Assembly: GCF_020782245.1 (NCBI RefSeq)
Contig: NZ_JAJGNP010000002.1
Coordinates: 310,001-374,000 of the forward strand
Source: Sphingobium soli
GTDB lineage: Bacteria > Pseudomonadota > Alphaproteobacteria > Sphingomonadales > Sphingomonadaceae
Reading direction: 5' to 3'
DNA: 64,000 bases
In this document: positions 9,816 to 23,371 of the stretch, in pieces
Layout: each line of letters opens with the position of its first letter
How positions within the stretch are numbered: the stretch's first letter is position 1
Program-made: the position numbers and the translations under genes
Notes under the pieces: generated by a model
What the model was told of the DNA's origin: nothing
Databases searched by the model: none
The model's input: the letters and a program-made list of their open reading frames with translations, nothing else

Positions 9816-10661
9816 TCAGCGTCCCTGACGGCGCGCCATGAAGGCAAGGCGCTCGAACATCATGATATCCTGCTCATTCTTGAGCAGCGCCCCGTGCAGC
9901 GGCGGGATCGCTTTGGTCGAATCGCTGTTTTGCAGCACGTCGAGCGGCATGTCCTCGGCCAGCAGCAGTTTCAGCCAATCCAGCAGTTCGCTGGTGCTGG
10001 GCTTTTTCTTTAGCCCCGGCACGTCGCGAATCTCGTAGAATATTTCCATCGCCCGGCTGACCAGAATTTTCTGGATGCCGGGGAAATGCACCTCGACGAT
10101 CTTCTCCATCGTCTCCCGGTCGGGGAATTTGATATAGTGGAAGAAACAGCGGCGCAGAAAAGCGTCGGGCAATTCCTTTTCATTGTTCGAGGTGATGACC
10201 ACGACGGGGCGCTCCGCCGCCGCGATCGTCTCGCCCGTTTCGTAGACATGGAAGGCCATGCGATCGAGTTCCTGCAACAGATCGTTGGGAAATTCGATAT
10301 CGGCCTTGTCGATCTCGTCGATCAGCAGCACCGGCAGGCGCGGGGATGTGAACGCCTCCCACAGCTTGCCCTTGCGAATATAGTTGGAAATGTCGTGGAC
10401 GCGCGGATCGCCCAGTTGCCCGTCGCGCAAACGGGCGACGGCGTCATATTCGTACAGTCCCTGGTGCGCCTTGGTCGTCGACTTGACGTTCCATTCGATC
10501 AGCGGCGCATCCAGAGCCTGCGCAATCTCCTGTGCGAGCACGGTCTTGCCGGTGCCCGGCTCTCCCTTCACCAGCAGCGGGCGGCGTAGCAGCACCGCGG
10601 CGTTGACCGCGACCTTCAGGTCGTCGGTGGCGACATAATCCTGGGTGCCTTCAAAGCGCAT
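9816..10661 (-). CDS. MoxR-family AAA+ ATPase
   Basis: 281 residues. Walker A is GEPGTGKTVLA, Walker B LLIDEIDKAD, with a sensor VVVITSNNEKELPDAFLRR. The ORF begins RFEGTQDYVATDDL, typical of the CoxD/MoxR group. MoxR ATPases act with VWA proteins as chaperones for enzyme maturation. The natural partner is the CoxE-like VWA gene at 4697-5872 on the same strand, normally adjacent but here displaced. A GFA gene follows after 3 bp. Confidence 0.93.
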   Translation of the reverse strand: MRFEGTQDYVATDDLKVAVNAAVLLRRPLLVKGEPGTGKTVLAQEIAQALDAPLIEWNVKSTTKAHQGLYEYDAVARLRDGQLGDPRVHDISNYIRKGKLWEAFTSPRLPVLLIDEIDKADIEFPNDLLQELDRMAFHVYETGETIAAAERPVVVITSNNEKELPDAFLRRCFFHYIKFPDRETMEKIVEVHFPGIQKILVSRAMEIFYEIRDVPGLKKKPSTSELLDWLKLLLAEDMPLDVLQNSDSTKAIPPLHGALLKNEQDIMMFERLAFMARRQGR

Positions 10662-10735
10662 GAAATCCGTCCGCTCCCGTTGCTGCGTGCAACCGGACTA
10701 GGGAAAGCGGCGCGGGCGCGCAATCGGGAAAGCGG

Positions 10736-11419
10736 CTATCGGCCGGCGCGGCCGCGCAGATTGGCGCGGGCGGCAAGCAGGTCCCACAGGCCGCGATGCT
10801 GGGTGAGCAATTGTCGCGCGCCAAACTGGATCGCGCGGTCGATGATGTCGTCGCCGCCGATCGCGCGCGCGACGTCCAGCGTCGTCAGGCGATCGGGCAG
10901 GGCGCAGGGGTGCGGCTCGATGCCCGCGCGGATGGCCGCCATGTCGAGCATCTGCCGCATGCCGCGCCAATCGAGCACCAGGGCGATCGCCGCCCCCATG
11001 GCGCAGCCGCGCCGGTCGGATTGGGCCAGCGTGTCGAGCGCGTGCCGCTGCTGACTGACCGCCGCTTCGCAATCGGCCTGACCGGCCGTGCTGGGAGCGG
11101 GGCCGGCGGCGACCGTAACCTGGGTCAGATAGGTGCGTTCGGCGGCGAAGGCGTCGGCCGCCTCGATCAACCACTGACGTGCGGCATTTTCCGCCGAACG
11201 GGTGGCGGCATGGTCGATGACGCCGGGATGGCGGCCGTGCAGCAGGCACATATAGGATGCCGCATCGGCCAAGTCGGGCAGCGACAGCAATCCTTCGCTG
11301 GCAAGGCCCGTGCGTGCGCGGATGACATAGGCGTGGGCAGCCGTTCCGTCCGCCGCGACCAGCGCATCGAGCACGCGCGCAATGTCGCCAGACTGCAGTC
11401 GCGGTGCCGCTTCGCTCAT
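10736..11419 (-). CDS. Conserved hypothetical protein (sphingomonad type)
   Basis: 227 residues, mostly helical and cytosolic by composition, with no signal peptide. Recognisable runs are SLPDLADAASYMCLLHGRHP and CAMGAAIALVLDWRGMRQML. I associate this protein with sphingomonad genomes but cannot name a function. It lies between rpoD (downstream gene start 137 bp away) and the MoxR gene on the same strand. Base use matches its neighbours, supporting a real gene rather than a shadow of the overlapping frame at 10698-11426. Confidence 0.7.
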   Translation of the reverse strand: MSEAAPRLQSGDIARVLDALVAADGTAAHAYVIRARTGLASEGLLSLPDLADAASYMCLLHGRHPGVIDHAATRSAENAARQWLIEAADAFAAERTYLTQVTVAAGPAPSTAGQADCEAAVSQQRHALDTLAQSDRRGCAMGAAIALVLDWRGMRQMLDMAAIRAGIEPHPCALPDRLTTLDVARAIGGDDIIDRAIQFGARQLLTQHRGLWDLLAARANLRGRAGR

Positions 11420-11504
11420 GTCCCAATCCCTGTCAGGCCCCGGCCTGTGCGGGGGTCATCACCGGCATACGCATCCGGAGTAAACGCCCGGTTTACAGAA
11501 TCAG

Positions 11505-11531
11505 AAAGGGCGACCGTGAAAGCCGCCCTTT
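11505..11531 (-). terminator. Probable intrinsic terminator of rpoD
   Basis: AAAGGGCG (11505-11512) pairs with CGCCCTTT (11524-11531). Read on the minus strand it lies 26 bases past the rpoD stop, and the stem ends in a short T run (TTTCTGATTCT). A second small hairpin, GTAAAC-N5-GTTTAC, lies at 11480-11496. Confidence 0.6.
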
Positions 11532-11556
11532 TCCGTCGAATATGGTTAAGATTGCT

Positions 11557-13605
<2,049 letters not shown>

Positions 13606-13651
13606 GTAATCGCCTTGCTTCGCTGCCCTTCGTCAAAAGGGCGAACCTTGT

Positions 13652-15529
13652 TCAAATACTATCTTCGGACTGCGCCAGTTCCGCGAGACGACGATCATGA
13701 TCGGCTTTCAGTGCGCGGATGCGCTGCTGTTCAGCGAAATTGGCCTCGCTGAAATCGCTTTCGAATCGTCTCGTAGCCTCCACCAGCGCCGCTTCCAGCT
13801 CCGGCCCTTGCGCAATCACCCGAACGGCCTCCTCCAGATCGCGCGCAACGCGATCGGGGTCGGTGGTCATCCTGCTTGGGGTGAGTGTGAATGTGTCGGC
13901 CCGGAGCATCCCCTTGGCCATATTATACACAACACCTTGCCCCAATATGGTAAGGAGGCCCTCTGTTTCAACTGTTTCTTTGTGGAAGGAGCAACGAATC
14001 ATCGCACCCATCAACTGACCCAGCATCGGGTCGGCGATGTGGAGGCCGGAAAGCATCTCGCGATGCGGCGCGATCTGCTCGGGATGGCGCAGCAGTGCGG
14101 CCAGAACGGCGCGCAGCAGCCGTTGTTCCATGCCGCCCGCGCCGATCGCGCGTGCCTCCTGCCCCGCCGGCGGGATGGGCGGTTTCCAGTTGCCGCGCCG
14201 GTCACGCTGCCAGCGTTGCGCACCGCCGCCGCCCGGAGCCCGCGGCTGGAACGGCGCCGCCTCGCGCCGGGCGAAGAACAGCGCGCCATACCTCTCGCGA
14301 AATGCATGGGCATAATGGGCGCGCACATCGGGATCGGCAATCGCGTCCGATATCGCGCGCAATCGCTGTTTGAGCGCGGCCTTCTGCTCGGGCGTATCGA
14401 GCGGCGCGGCCGATAGCTCATGCGCCCAAAGCCGTTCGATCAACGGTTGCGCATCGTCCAAAACGGCCTGCATTGCCGCCGGCCCGTTCGCGCGGATCAG
14501 GTCATCGGGGTCCTGCCCTTTGGGGAGCGTTGCAAAGCACAGGCTGTGACCGGGGCGCAGCAGGGGCAGGGCGCGCATTGCGGCGCGGATCGCCGCCTTC
14601 TGGCCCGCACCGTCGCCGTCGAAACAGAGGACCGGCACCTCCACCATCTTCCACAGCCGTTCGATCTGATGTTCGGTGAGCGCCGTGCCGAGCGGTGCCA
14701 CCGCATCGGCAAAGCCCGCCTGCGCCAGCGCGATCACGTCCATATAGCCTTCGACCACGATGACGCGGCCGGTCTGGCGGCTGGCGGGTGACGCCTTGTC
14801 GATATTGTAGAGGGTGCGCCCCTTGTCGAACAGGGGCGTGTCGGGCGAGTTCAGATATTTGGGTTCGCCATCGCCCAGGATGCGGCCGCCAAAAGCGATC
14901 ACCCGTCCACGAATGTCGCGGATGGGGAGCATCAGCCGGCCCCGGAACCGGTCATAGCTGTCGCGTTCACCCTCGGGGTCGATCAGCAGGCCGGCCTCGA
15001 CCAGCATCGGCTCGCCAAAGTCCCGAAGCGCGGTCTTCAGCCTGCCGCGCGCGTCGGGCGCATAGCCAAAGCCGAAAGCGCGGCGCGTGGCGTCGCTAAT
15101 GCCGCGTCGTCCCAAATAAGCGCGCGCTTCCCCGCCATCCAGACCGCCCAGTTGATCCTCGAAGAAGCTCTGCGCCGCCGCCATTGCCTCATGCAGGCCC
15201 TTGGCCTGTTCGGCGCGCTTGGCCGCGCGCGGATCGGCGGCGGGCACTTCCATCCCGGCGGTGGCGGCCAGTTCCTTCACCGCTTCCATGAAGGGCAGGC
15301 CGCGCTGGTCGGTCATCCACCGGATCGCATCGCCATGCGCGCCGCAGCCGAAGCAATGATAAAAGCCCTTTTCATCGTTGATCGTGAAACTGGGCGTCTT
15401 TTCATTATGGAACGGGCAGCAGGCCTTATATTCGCGCCCGGCCTTTTGCACCTTGATCGACTTGCCGATCAGCGTCGACAGCGACGTGCGCGCGCGCAGT
15501 TCGTCCAGCCACTGCGGAGTGAGGGTCAT
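13652..15529 (-). CDS. dnaG: DNA primase DnaG
   Basis: 625 residues. The N-terminal zinc-binding domain shows YKACCPFHNEKTPSF and YHCFGCGAHGDAIRW. The catalytic core includes the TOPRIM motif VIVVEGYMDVIALAQ and CFDGDGAGQKAA. A C-terminal DnaB-binding region follows. It makes RNA primers at the replication fork. Its ATG overlaps the stop of the upstream GIY-YIG gene by 4 nt (ATGA) and has no strong ribosome site of its own, so translation may be coupled to that gene. Confidence 0.98.
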   Translation of the reverse strand: MTLTPQWLDELRARTSLSTLIGKSIKVQKAGREYKACCPFHNEKTPSFTINDEKGFYHCFGCGAHGDAIRWMTDQRGLPFMEAVKELAATAGMEVPAADPRAAKRAEQAKGLHEAMAAAQSFFEDQLGGLDGGEARAYLGRRGISDATRRAFGFGYAPDARGRLKTALRDFGEPMLVEAGLLIDPEGERDSYDRFRGRLMLPIRDIRGRVIAFGGRILGDGEPKYLNSPDTPLFDKGRTLYNIDKASPASRQTGRVIVVEGYMDVIALAQAGFADAVAPLGTALTEHQIERLWKMVEVPVLCFDGDGAGQKAAIRAAMRALPLLRPGHSLCFATLPKGQDPDDLIRANGPAAMQAVLDDAQPLIERLWAHELSAAPLDTPEQKAALKQRLRAISDAIADPDVRAHYAHAFRERYGALFFARREAAPFQPRAPGGGGAQRWQRDRRGNWKPPIPPAGQEARAIGAGGMEQRLLRAVLAALLRHPEQIAPHREMLSGLHIADPMLGQLMGAMIRCSFHKETVETEGLLTILGQGVVYNMAKGMLRADTFTLTPSRMTTDPDRVARDLEEAVRVIAQGPELEAALVEATRRFESDFSEANFAEQQRIRALKADHDRRLAELAQSEDSI

Positions 15530-15933
15530 GCGGGTGGCTCGGTATCTGGCATACCCAATCCGTTCGTTTCGAGCGAAGTCGAGAAACGGCTAGCGCACTC
15601 TTCTCGCCTCTCCACTTCGCTTGAACCGACCGGAACGATTGCTGTGTCGCGCTCTTTGGGCGGTTTCGCGAGATATGAGACCAGTGACCAGTTATTCGCT
15701 ATCATCGCTTCCTTCTTGGCGCGCGACCATCCGCCTATGACGCGTTCGGCCTCGAGCGCCTCGATCCGACTAGTCAAATCCTCGCTCCAGACCAGCGTGA
15801 CAGGGAGGCGCGCACGAGTGAAACGGCTACCCTGACCGCATTGATGTTGACCTATGCGATGCTCCAGATTGTCGGTGTGTCCGGTGTAATAGCGACCATC
15901 CGCGCATTTGAGCATATAGGTCCAGAAAGCCAT
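15526..15933 (-). CDS. GIY-YIG nuclease-domain protein (copy 1)
   Basis: 136 residues. The GIY-YIG core occupies about residues 5-90: TYMLKCADGRYYTGHT, the catalytic Arg in LEHRIGQH, and IEALEAERVIGGWSRAKKEA with the Glu. The last ~45 residues (VGSSEVERREECASRFSTSL) are encoded by repeat DNA, not by a protein domain. No clear ribosome site is seen. Repeats in inverted orientation bound the gene at 15560-15588 and 15981-16009. It lies between yqeY and dnaG. A second member is at 53123-53497. Its DNA target is unknown; this copy may be a mobile-element enzyme. Confidence 0.85.
   Translation of the reverse strand: MAFWTYMLKCADGRYYTGHTDNLEHRIGQHQCGQGSRFTRARLPVTLVWSEDLTSRIEALEAERVIGGWSRAKKEAMIANNWSLVSYLAKPPKERDTAIVPVGSSEVERREECASRFSTSLETNGLGMPDTEPPA
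15560..15588 (-). repeat. Left inverted repeat of GIY-YIG unit 1
   Basis: Begins CCGTTCGTTTCGAGCG and ends GAGAAACG on the plus strand. Its reverse complement matches 15981-16009 at 28 of 29 bases. A degenerate opposite-facing copy follows to about 15640 (TTCGCTTGAACCGACCGG), making an imperfect long palindrome. It encodes the GIY-YIG C-terminal tail. Confidence 0.85.
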
Positions 15934-15980
15934 TATCCGATTATGCCCGAACCCCTAAGCGTGTCGAGCGCCGTGTAAGA

Positions 15981-16009
15981 CGTTTCTCGACTTCGCTCGA
16001 AACGGACGG
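15981..16009 (+). repeat. Right inverted repeat of GIY-YIG unit 1
   Basis: Begins CGTTTCTCGACTTCGCTCG and ends AAACGGACGG. It lies between the GIY-YIG start and the yqeY stop. Related sequence occurs at 38366-38391 and 53545-53571, sharing CTCGAC...GCTCGAA and ending near AACGG. Confidence 0.85.
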
Positions 16010-16067
16010 GGGTGGTAGGGCGATCCGGCTCCTTCCCGCAAGCGGGAGGGGGATTTGTCCGCGACGT

Positions 16068-16520
16068 TCAAGCGAGCGCCGCCTTCACCAGGCCGCTCGC
16101 CTTGCTCATGTCGATGACGCTGCCATGACGTTCCTTCAGCACCGCCATGACCTTACCCATATCCTTGACGCTGGTTGCCCCGACCTCAGCCTTGATGGCT
16201 TCGATCGCGGCCCTGGTGTCGTCCTCGCTCATCTGCGCGGGCAGGAAGCCTTCGATCACCGCCAGTTCGGCCTCTTCCTTGGCGGCAAGTTCGTCGCGGC
16301 CGCCGCTCTTGAACATCTCGATCGATTCGCGGCGCTGCTTCACCATCTTTTGCAGCACGTCCACGACCACGGCGTCGTCATCGGGCACGCTGGTCGCGGT
16401 GCGCAATTCGATGTCGCGGTCCTTCAGCTTCGCCAGGATCAGGCGGACGGCGGCCAGCTTTTCCTTGTCGCCAGCCTTCATCGCTTCAACCTGGGCACTC
16501 TTAACCTGCTCGCGAATCAT
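16068..16520 (-). CDS. yqeY: GatB/YqeY domain-containing protein
   Basis: 150 residues from MIREQVKSAQVEAMKAGDKE; a 16-codon upstream extension is possible but unlike the family. It shows the YqeY helical repeats: RLILAKLKDRDIELRT, MVKQRRESIEMFKSGGRDEL, EEAELAVIEGFLPAQMSEDD and VKDMGKVMAVLKERH. YqeY resembles the tRNA-binding tail of GatB amidotransferase; its exact role is unclear. It is divergent from carA, with dnaG and rpoD downstream, a conserved alphaproteobacterial neighbourhood here broken by the GIY-YIG unit. Confidence 0.92.
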   Translation of the reverse strand: MIREQVKSAQVEAMKAGDKEKLAAVRLILAKLKDRDIELRTATSVPDDDAVVVDVLQKMVKQRRESIEMFKSGGRDELAAKEEAELAVIEGFLPAQMSEDDTRAAIEAIKAEVGATSVKDMGKVMAVLKERHGSVIDMSKASGLVKAALA

Positions 16521-16587
16521 GGGCGATAGAATCCTGTCTCTTTCGGAAAGGACCAGATATAGCGGCAAAAGAGATTTTTAACAGACG

Positions 16588-16616
16588 TTGACCTTGGGGG
16601 GACGCCCGCCTACCTG
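16588..16616 (+). promoter_or_regulatory. Possible carA promoter
   Basis: TTGACC (16588-16593), 17-base spacer, TACCTG (16611-16616), about 60 bp before the carA start. The -35 is good and the -10 weak. Confidence 0.3.
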
Positions 16617-16676
16617 ACCGGCCGTTTAACCCGCACCAGACGGGCCTCCGCAAAAGCATAAAGGAAACGCATAGCC

Positions 16677-17855
16677 ATGGCAGACGCCAAGACCCTCATT
16701 GTGCCCAAGGGAGCGACAGGGGTCGTGGTTTTTGCGGACGGCTCCGCTGTCTTTGGTCGCGGTTTCGGCGCGGTCGGCGAGGCGGTGGGCGAACTCTGCT
16801 TCAACACCTCGATCACCGGCTATCAGGAGATCATGACCGATCCCAGCTATGCCGGGCAGATCATCAATTTCACCTTCCCCCATATCGGCAATGTCGGCAC
16901 CAATGATGAGGATGTCGAGGCCGACAATCCCTATGCGCTGGGCTGCATCGTGCGGCAGGACGTGACCGAGCCAAGCAATTTCCGCAATGTCGCGCCGTTC
17001 GACGAATGGATGGCGGCGCATGGCCGCGTCGGCCTGTCGGGCGTCGATACCCGCGCGCTCACCCGCATGATCCGGGAAAAGGGCGCGCCCAATGTCGTCA
17101 TCGCCCATGATCCCGACGGCGGGTTCGACATTGCCGCGCTGGCCGCGAGGGCCGCAAGCTGGCCGGGGCTGGAGGGCATGGACCTCGCCATCGAAGTCAC
17201 GGGCAAAGAAAGCCGCCTGTGGAAGGACGGCGTGTGGAAGCTGGGCTTTGGCTATGGCCTGAATGAGGCGGGGGAGGAGCGCCCCCATGTCGTCGCGATC
17301 GACTATGGCGCGAAGAACAACATCTTCCGCAACCTGGTGAAGGCCGGCGCGCGTGTCACCGTGCTGCCCGCCACTGCCACCTATGAGCAGGTGATCGAGC
17401 AGAAGCCCGACGGCGTGTTTCTCTCCAACGGCCCGGGCGATCCCGCCGCGACTGGCGAATATGCCGTGCCGGTGATCGCGGCGCTGATGGAGGCGGACAT
17501 GCCGATCTTCGGCATCTGCCTTGGCCACCAGTTGCTTGGCCTCGCGGTCGGCGCGAAGACGATCAAGATGCATCAGGGGCACCGCGGCGCGAACCACCCG
17601 GTCAAGCGGCTGTCGGACGGGCTGGTCGAAATCACCAGCATGAACCACGGCTTTGCGGTCGACGCCGACACGCTGCCCGCCAATGTGCGCGCCACCCATG
17701 TCTCGCTGTTCGACGGCAGCAATTGTGGCATCGAACTGACGAACAAAAATGCCTTTTCGGTGCAATATCACCCCGAAGCCTCGCCCGGCCCGCAGGACAG
17801 CTTCTATCTGTTCAAGCGGTTCGTGGAGGGTCTCAAAGGGCCTGTCGCGGCGTGA
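16677..17855 (+). CDS. carA: Carbamoyl-phosphate synthase small (glutaminase) subunit
   Basis: 392 residues. The N-terminal CPSase small domain includes FNTSITGYQEIMTDPSY. The C-terminal class I glutamine amidotransferase has the catalytic Cys in FGICLGHQLLG and the His/Glu pair in VQYHPEASPGP. It splits glutamine to feed ammonia to CarB for pyrimidine and arginine synthesis. AAAGGAAA precedes the ATG. The stop overlaps the GTG of the rraB-like gene. carB is not adjacent; two genes intervene. Confidence 0.98.
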   Translation: MADAKTLIVPKGATGVVVFADGSAVFGRGFGAVGEAVGELCFNTSITGYQEIMTDPSYAGQIINFTFPHIGNVGTNDEDVEADNPYALGCIVRQDVTEPSNFRNVAPFDEWMAAHGRVGLSGVDTRALTRMIREKGAPNVVIAHDPDGGFDIAALAARAASWPGLEGMDLAIEVTGKESRLWKDGVWKLGFGYGLNEAGEERPHVVAIDYGAKNNIFRNLVKAGARVTVLPATATYEQVIEQKPDGVFLSNGPGDPAATGEYAVPVIAALMEADMPIFGICLGHQLLGLAVGAKTIKMHQGHRGANHPVKRLSDGLVEITSMNHGFAVDADTLPANVRATHVSLFDGSNCGIELTNKNAFSVQYHPEASPGPQDSFYLFKRFVEGLKGPVAA

Positions 17856-18220
17856 GTCAGAACCTCCCCCCCGTCGATGAATCGCGCCTCGCCGCCGAGT
17901 GGGAGGCGGACAAGGACGTCCTCGCCAATCTCGCCGCCAATGGCGATGTGGCGCGCATCGCGCGGCCAGTGGACGTCAGCTTCCGGGGCAGCGAACAGGA
18001 TTTCGAGCGGGTGCTGACCATCGCCAGCCAGTTCGGTTTCGTCGAACTGGACCGGGAAGAAGATGAGGAGGGCGACCTGTTCCTGTTCCTCGAATGCGTG
18101 CAGCCGGTCGACGAACAATCGATCCGCGCGCTGACGAAGAAATGCCTCCAGATCGAAATCCTCTGCGGCGTCGAATATGACGGCTGGGGCTGCGAGGCAC
18201 AGGCGGGGGGCGTGCATTGA
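17852..18220 (+). CDS. RraB-like protein (ribonuclease E inhibitor domain)
   Basis: 122 residues from a GTG whose last two bases lie in the carA TGA stop. Family features: ESRLAAEWEADKDVLANL at the N-terminus, VDVSFRGSEQDFERV, an acidic DREEDEEGDLFLFLE segment, and CGVEYDGWGCEA near the end, the hallmark of RraB/DUF1260 proteins. E. coli RraB binds RNase E and modulates degradosome activity. It is slightly shorter than RraB. It is in the same operon as carA by overlap and is followed directly by the papain-like ORF. Confidence 0.8.
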   Translation: MSQNLPPVDESRLAAEWEADKDVLANLAANGDVARIARPVDVSFRGSEQDFERVLTIASQFGFVELDREEDEEGDLFLFLECVQPVDEQSIRALTKKCLQIEILCGVEYDGWGCEAQAGGVH

Positions 18221-18754
18221 TAGTGGGCGATGACCTTGATCAAGCTGGAGCTATAAGCTGTGCGCAGCAGGGAGACCTTGATGGTCTTTGCGGAGTTTAC
18301 GCGCTCGTAAATTTCGCAGCTATGCGAAAAAACCTTGATGGTGTTGAGCGCGAAAGTCTGAACAGGAAGGCATTTCGCGTAGTTCTTCAAAGCCTCGAAA
18401 TTCAGGGGGCGCTTACAGCTGATTTGGTTCGGAATGGATATCGCCAAGGGCAATTAAGAAAAGCTGCAGAAGATCTGAATGAGGCTTTGCGCCTTAATGT
18501 CGATGTTAGGACCATAGTCTCTTTTGCTGCTGATACAGGTTCTACCTCAATTTTTGAGTTAATGTCACATCTCTCAGATGATGAGGCTGCACTGATACGT
18601 TTACGCGAGCCAAACCACTGGGTAGTCGGCTTTCATGGAACTGTGGCGCAATTTTGGGTTGCAGATTCAGCAGTAGGCGGGGGCTTTCGTCCCATACGCA
18701 CTGCTGAAGTTGAGCGCCGTCAAATCGAATTGAAGCGAGGCCTAGTTTTCCGTA

Positions 18755-18762
<8 letters not shown>
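18217..18762 (+). CDS. Papain/C39-like putative cysteine peptidase, accessory
   Basis: 181 residues. TTG start (6 nt after a G run; GTG at 18223 is the alternative). The layout fits a papain-like fold: Gln18 and Cys25 in [16 protein letters not shown], His134 in EPNHWVVGF and Asp150 in FWVADSAV. No signal peptide. Its codons are clearly richer in A/T (AAA, GAT, TTT, AGT) than the flanking car genes, suggesting transfer. It overlaps the rraB-like stop by 4 nt and the carB start by 8 nt, so it sits inside the car operon. Substrate unknown; the catalytic assignment is inference. Confidence 0.65.
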
Positions 18763-22090
<3,328 letters not shown>

Positions 22091-22170
22091 TCCCCTGCAC
22101 AGGAATGACGATGCGGGGCGGCCCTATGCCAGGGCCGCCAAAGGGAAGTTTTGACGAAGGATTTACAGGA

Positions 22171-22647
22171 ATGGCGACCGTCGAGAAGATGCCGATGCTG
22201 CAAATGGGCTATGACAAGCTCAACGCGCAGCTCCGCGAATTGAAGGCCGAACGGCCGCTGATCGTGGACGCCATCGAGGAAGCCCGTGCCCATGGCGACC
22301 TCTCGGAAAATGCGGAATATCATGCCGCCAAGGAGCGTCAGGGCCAGGTCGAAGCGACGATCAACGATCTGGAAGACAAGCTGTCGCGTGCGCAGGTCAT
22401 CGATCCCAAGACCCTGTCGGGCAACAAGATCATTTTCGGCGCGACCGTCACCTTGATGGACGAAGACGACAAGCCGGTGAAATATCAGATCGTCGGCCAG
22501 GCCGAAGCCGATGCCAAGGCCGGCATGATCAGCTATTCCAGCCCGCTTGGCCGCGCATTGATCGGCCGTGAAGTCGGCGATGAGGTGGAGGTGTCTGTCC
22601 CATCGGGTGACAAATTCTACCTGGTCGACAAGATCGAGTTCCTCTGA
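22171..22647 (+). CDS. greA: Transcription elongation factor GreA
   Basis: 158 residues from [17 protein letters not shown]; the longer frame from 22105 adds a non-homologous 22 codons and is rejected. The N-terminal coiled coil carries the acidic tip [18 protein letters not shown]. The C-terminal FKBP-like domain holds [20 protein letters not shown]. GreA enters the RNA polymerase secondary channel to stimulate cleavage of backtracked RNA. It is 80 bp after carB, with the rhomboid gene 4 bp downstream. Confidence 0.97.
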   Translation: MATVEKMPMLQMGYDKLNAQLRELKAERPLIVDAIEEARAHGDLSENAEYHAAKERQGQVEATINDLEDKLSRAQVIDPKTLSGNKIIFGATVTLMDEDDKPVKYQIVGQAEADAKAGMISYSSPLGRALIGREVGDEVEVSVPSGDKFYLVDKIEFL

Positions 22648-22651
22648 CCCC

Positions 22652-23311
22652 GTGCGCCTGCCGTCGGGCCGCGCCACCAATGGACTGGCGGCGATCAGCG
22701 TCGCCGTCTTCCTGGCGCTGATCGCCGCCAATCGGGTCGAGGACGCCGCGATCCTTGGCGGCTTCATCCCCGCGCGGTTCGGCGACCCGGGCCTGCTCGC
22801 GGGCATGGCCGCCGTGCCTGCCTGGCTGACGCCGCTCAGCTGCACCCTGGTCCATGCCGGGTGGCTGCATATCGGCTTCAATATGCTGATGCTGGTTTTC
22901 TGCGGCCGGCAGGTGGAGCATGTGCTGGGGTGGAGCGGGACGCTCATGCTGTATGGCGTCGGTGCCTATGCGGCCTGTCTGGCGCAATATCTGGTCGATC
23001 CGGCTTCCACCAATCCAATGGTCGGCGCCAGCGGCGCCATTTCCGCGATCATCGCCACATATTCGCTGCTCTATAGCCAGCAGCAGGTGCGCAAGGTTGG
23101 TCCGCTGTCGGCAAATCTGGTGCGCGTCTTATGGCTGGCCGCCGGATGGATCGCGATCCAGTTGATGATCGGCGTTGCTACGTCGGGGGGCGCCGGCGGG
23201 CTGGGCCAGATCGCGATCGCGGCGCATATCGGCGGATTTCTGGGTGGGCTTGCTCTCACTCGTCCATTGTTGCGCTGGCGTTTTCGCAAGAAACCGCGCG
23301 CCGTTCACTGA
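22652..23311 (+). CDS. Rhomboid-family intramembrane serine protease
   Basis: 219 residues from a GTG 4 bp after the greA stop. Six or so hydrophobic segments. HAGWLHIGFNMLML carries the HxxxN element, MVGASGAISAIIA the catalytic GxSG, and IAAHIGGFLGGLAL the catalytic His. Rhomboids cut substrates within the inner membrane; the substrate here is unknown. It is probably transcribed with greA. Confidence 0.92.
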   Translation: MRLPSGRATNGLAAISVAVFLALIAANRVEDAAILGGFIPARFGDPGLLAGMAAVPAWLTPLSCTLVHAGWLHIGFNMLMLVFCGRQVEHVLGWSGTLMLYGVGAYAACLAQYLVDPASTNPMVGASGAISAIIATYSLLYSQQQVRKVGPLSANLVRVLWLAAGWIAIQLMIGVATSGGAGGLGQIAIAAHIGGFLGGLALTRPLLRWRFRKKPRAVH

Positions 23312-23312
23312 A

Positions 23313-23348
23313 CAAGAAAAACCCGTTCGACCTTGGCGATCGAACGGG
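23313..23348 (-). terminator. Intrinsic terminator downstream of the DUF4170 gene
   Basis: CCCGTTCGA (23322-23330), nine-base loop, TCGAACGGG (23340-23348). On the minus strand the stem is followed by TTTTTCTTG. It may also slow plus-strand readthrough from the rhomboid gene. Confidence 0.8.
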
Positions 23349-23371
23349 CGAAAATTCTTTGAGCTGCCGGC

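Larger units (their letters stand above)
15560..16009. mobile_element. Candidate GIY-YIG/inverted-repeat mobile unit (copy 1)
   Basis: A 450-bp segment bounded by two inverted copies of a 29-bp sequence (28/29 identical), enclosing nearly all of the GIY-YIG gene. It interrupts the yqeY-dnaG interval. A related unit lies at about 53.1-53.6 kb. That the unit moves is inference from the repeated architecture; no target-site duplication was established. Confidence 0.5.
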
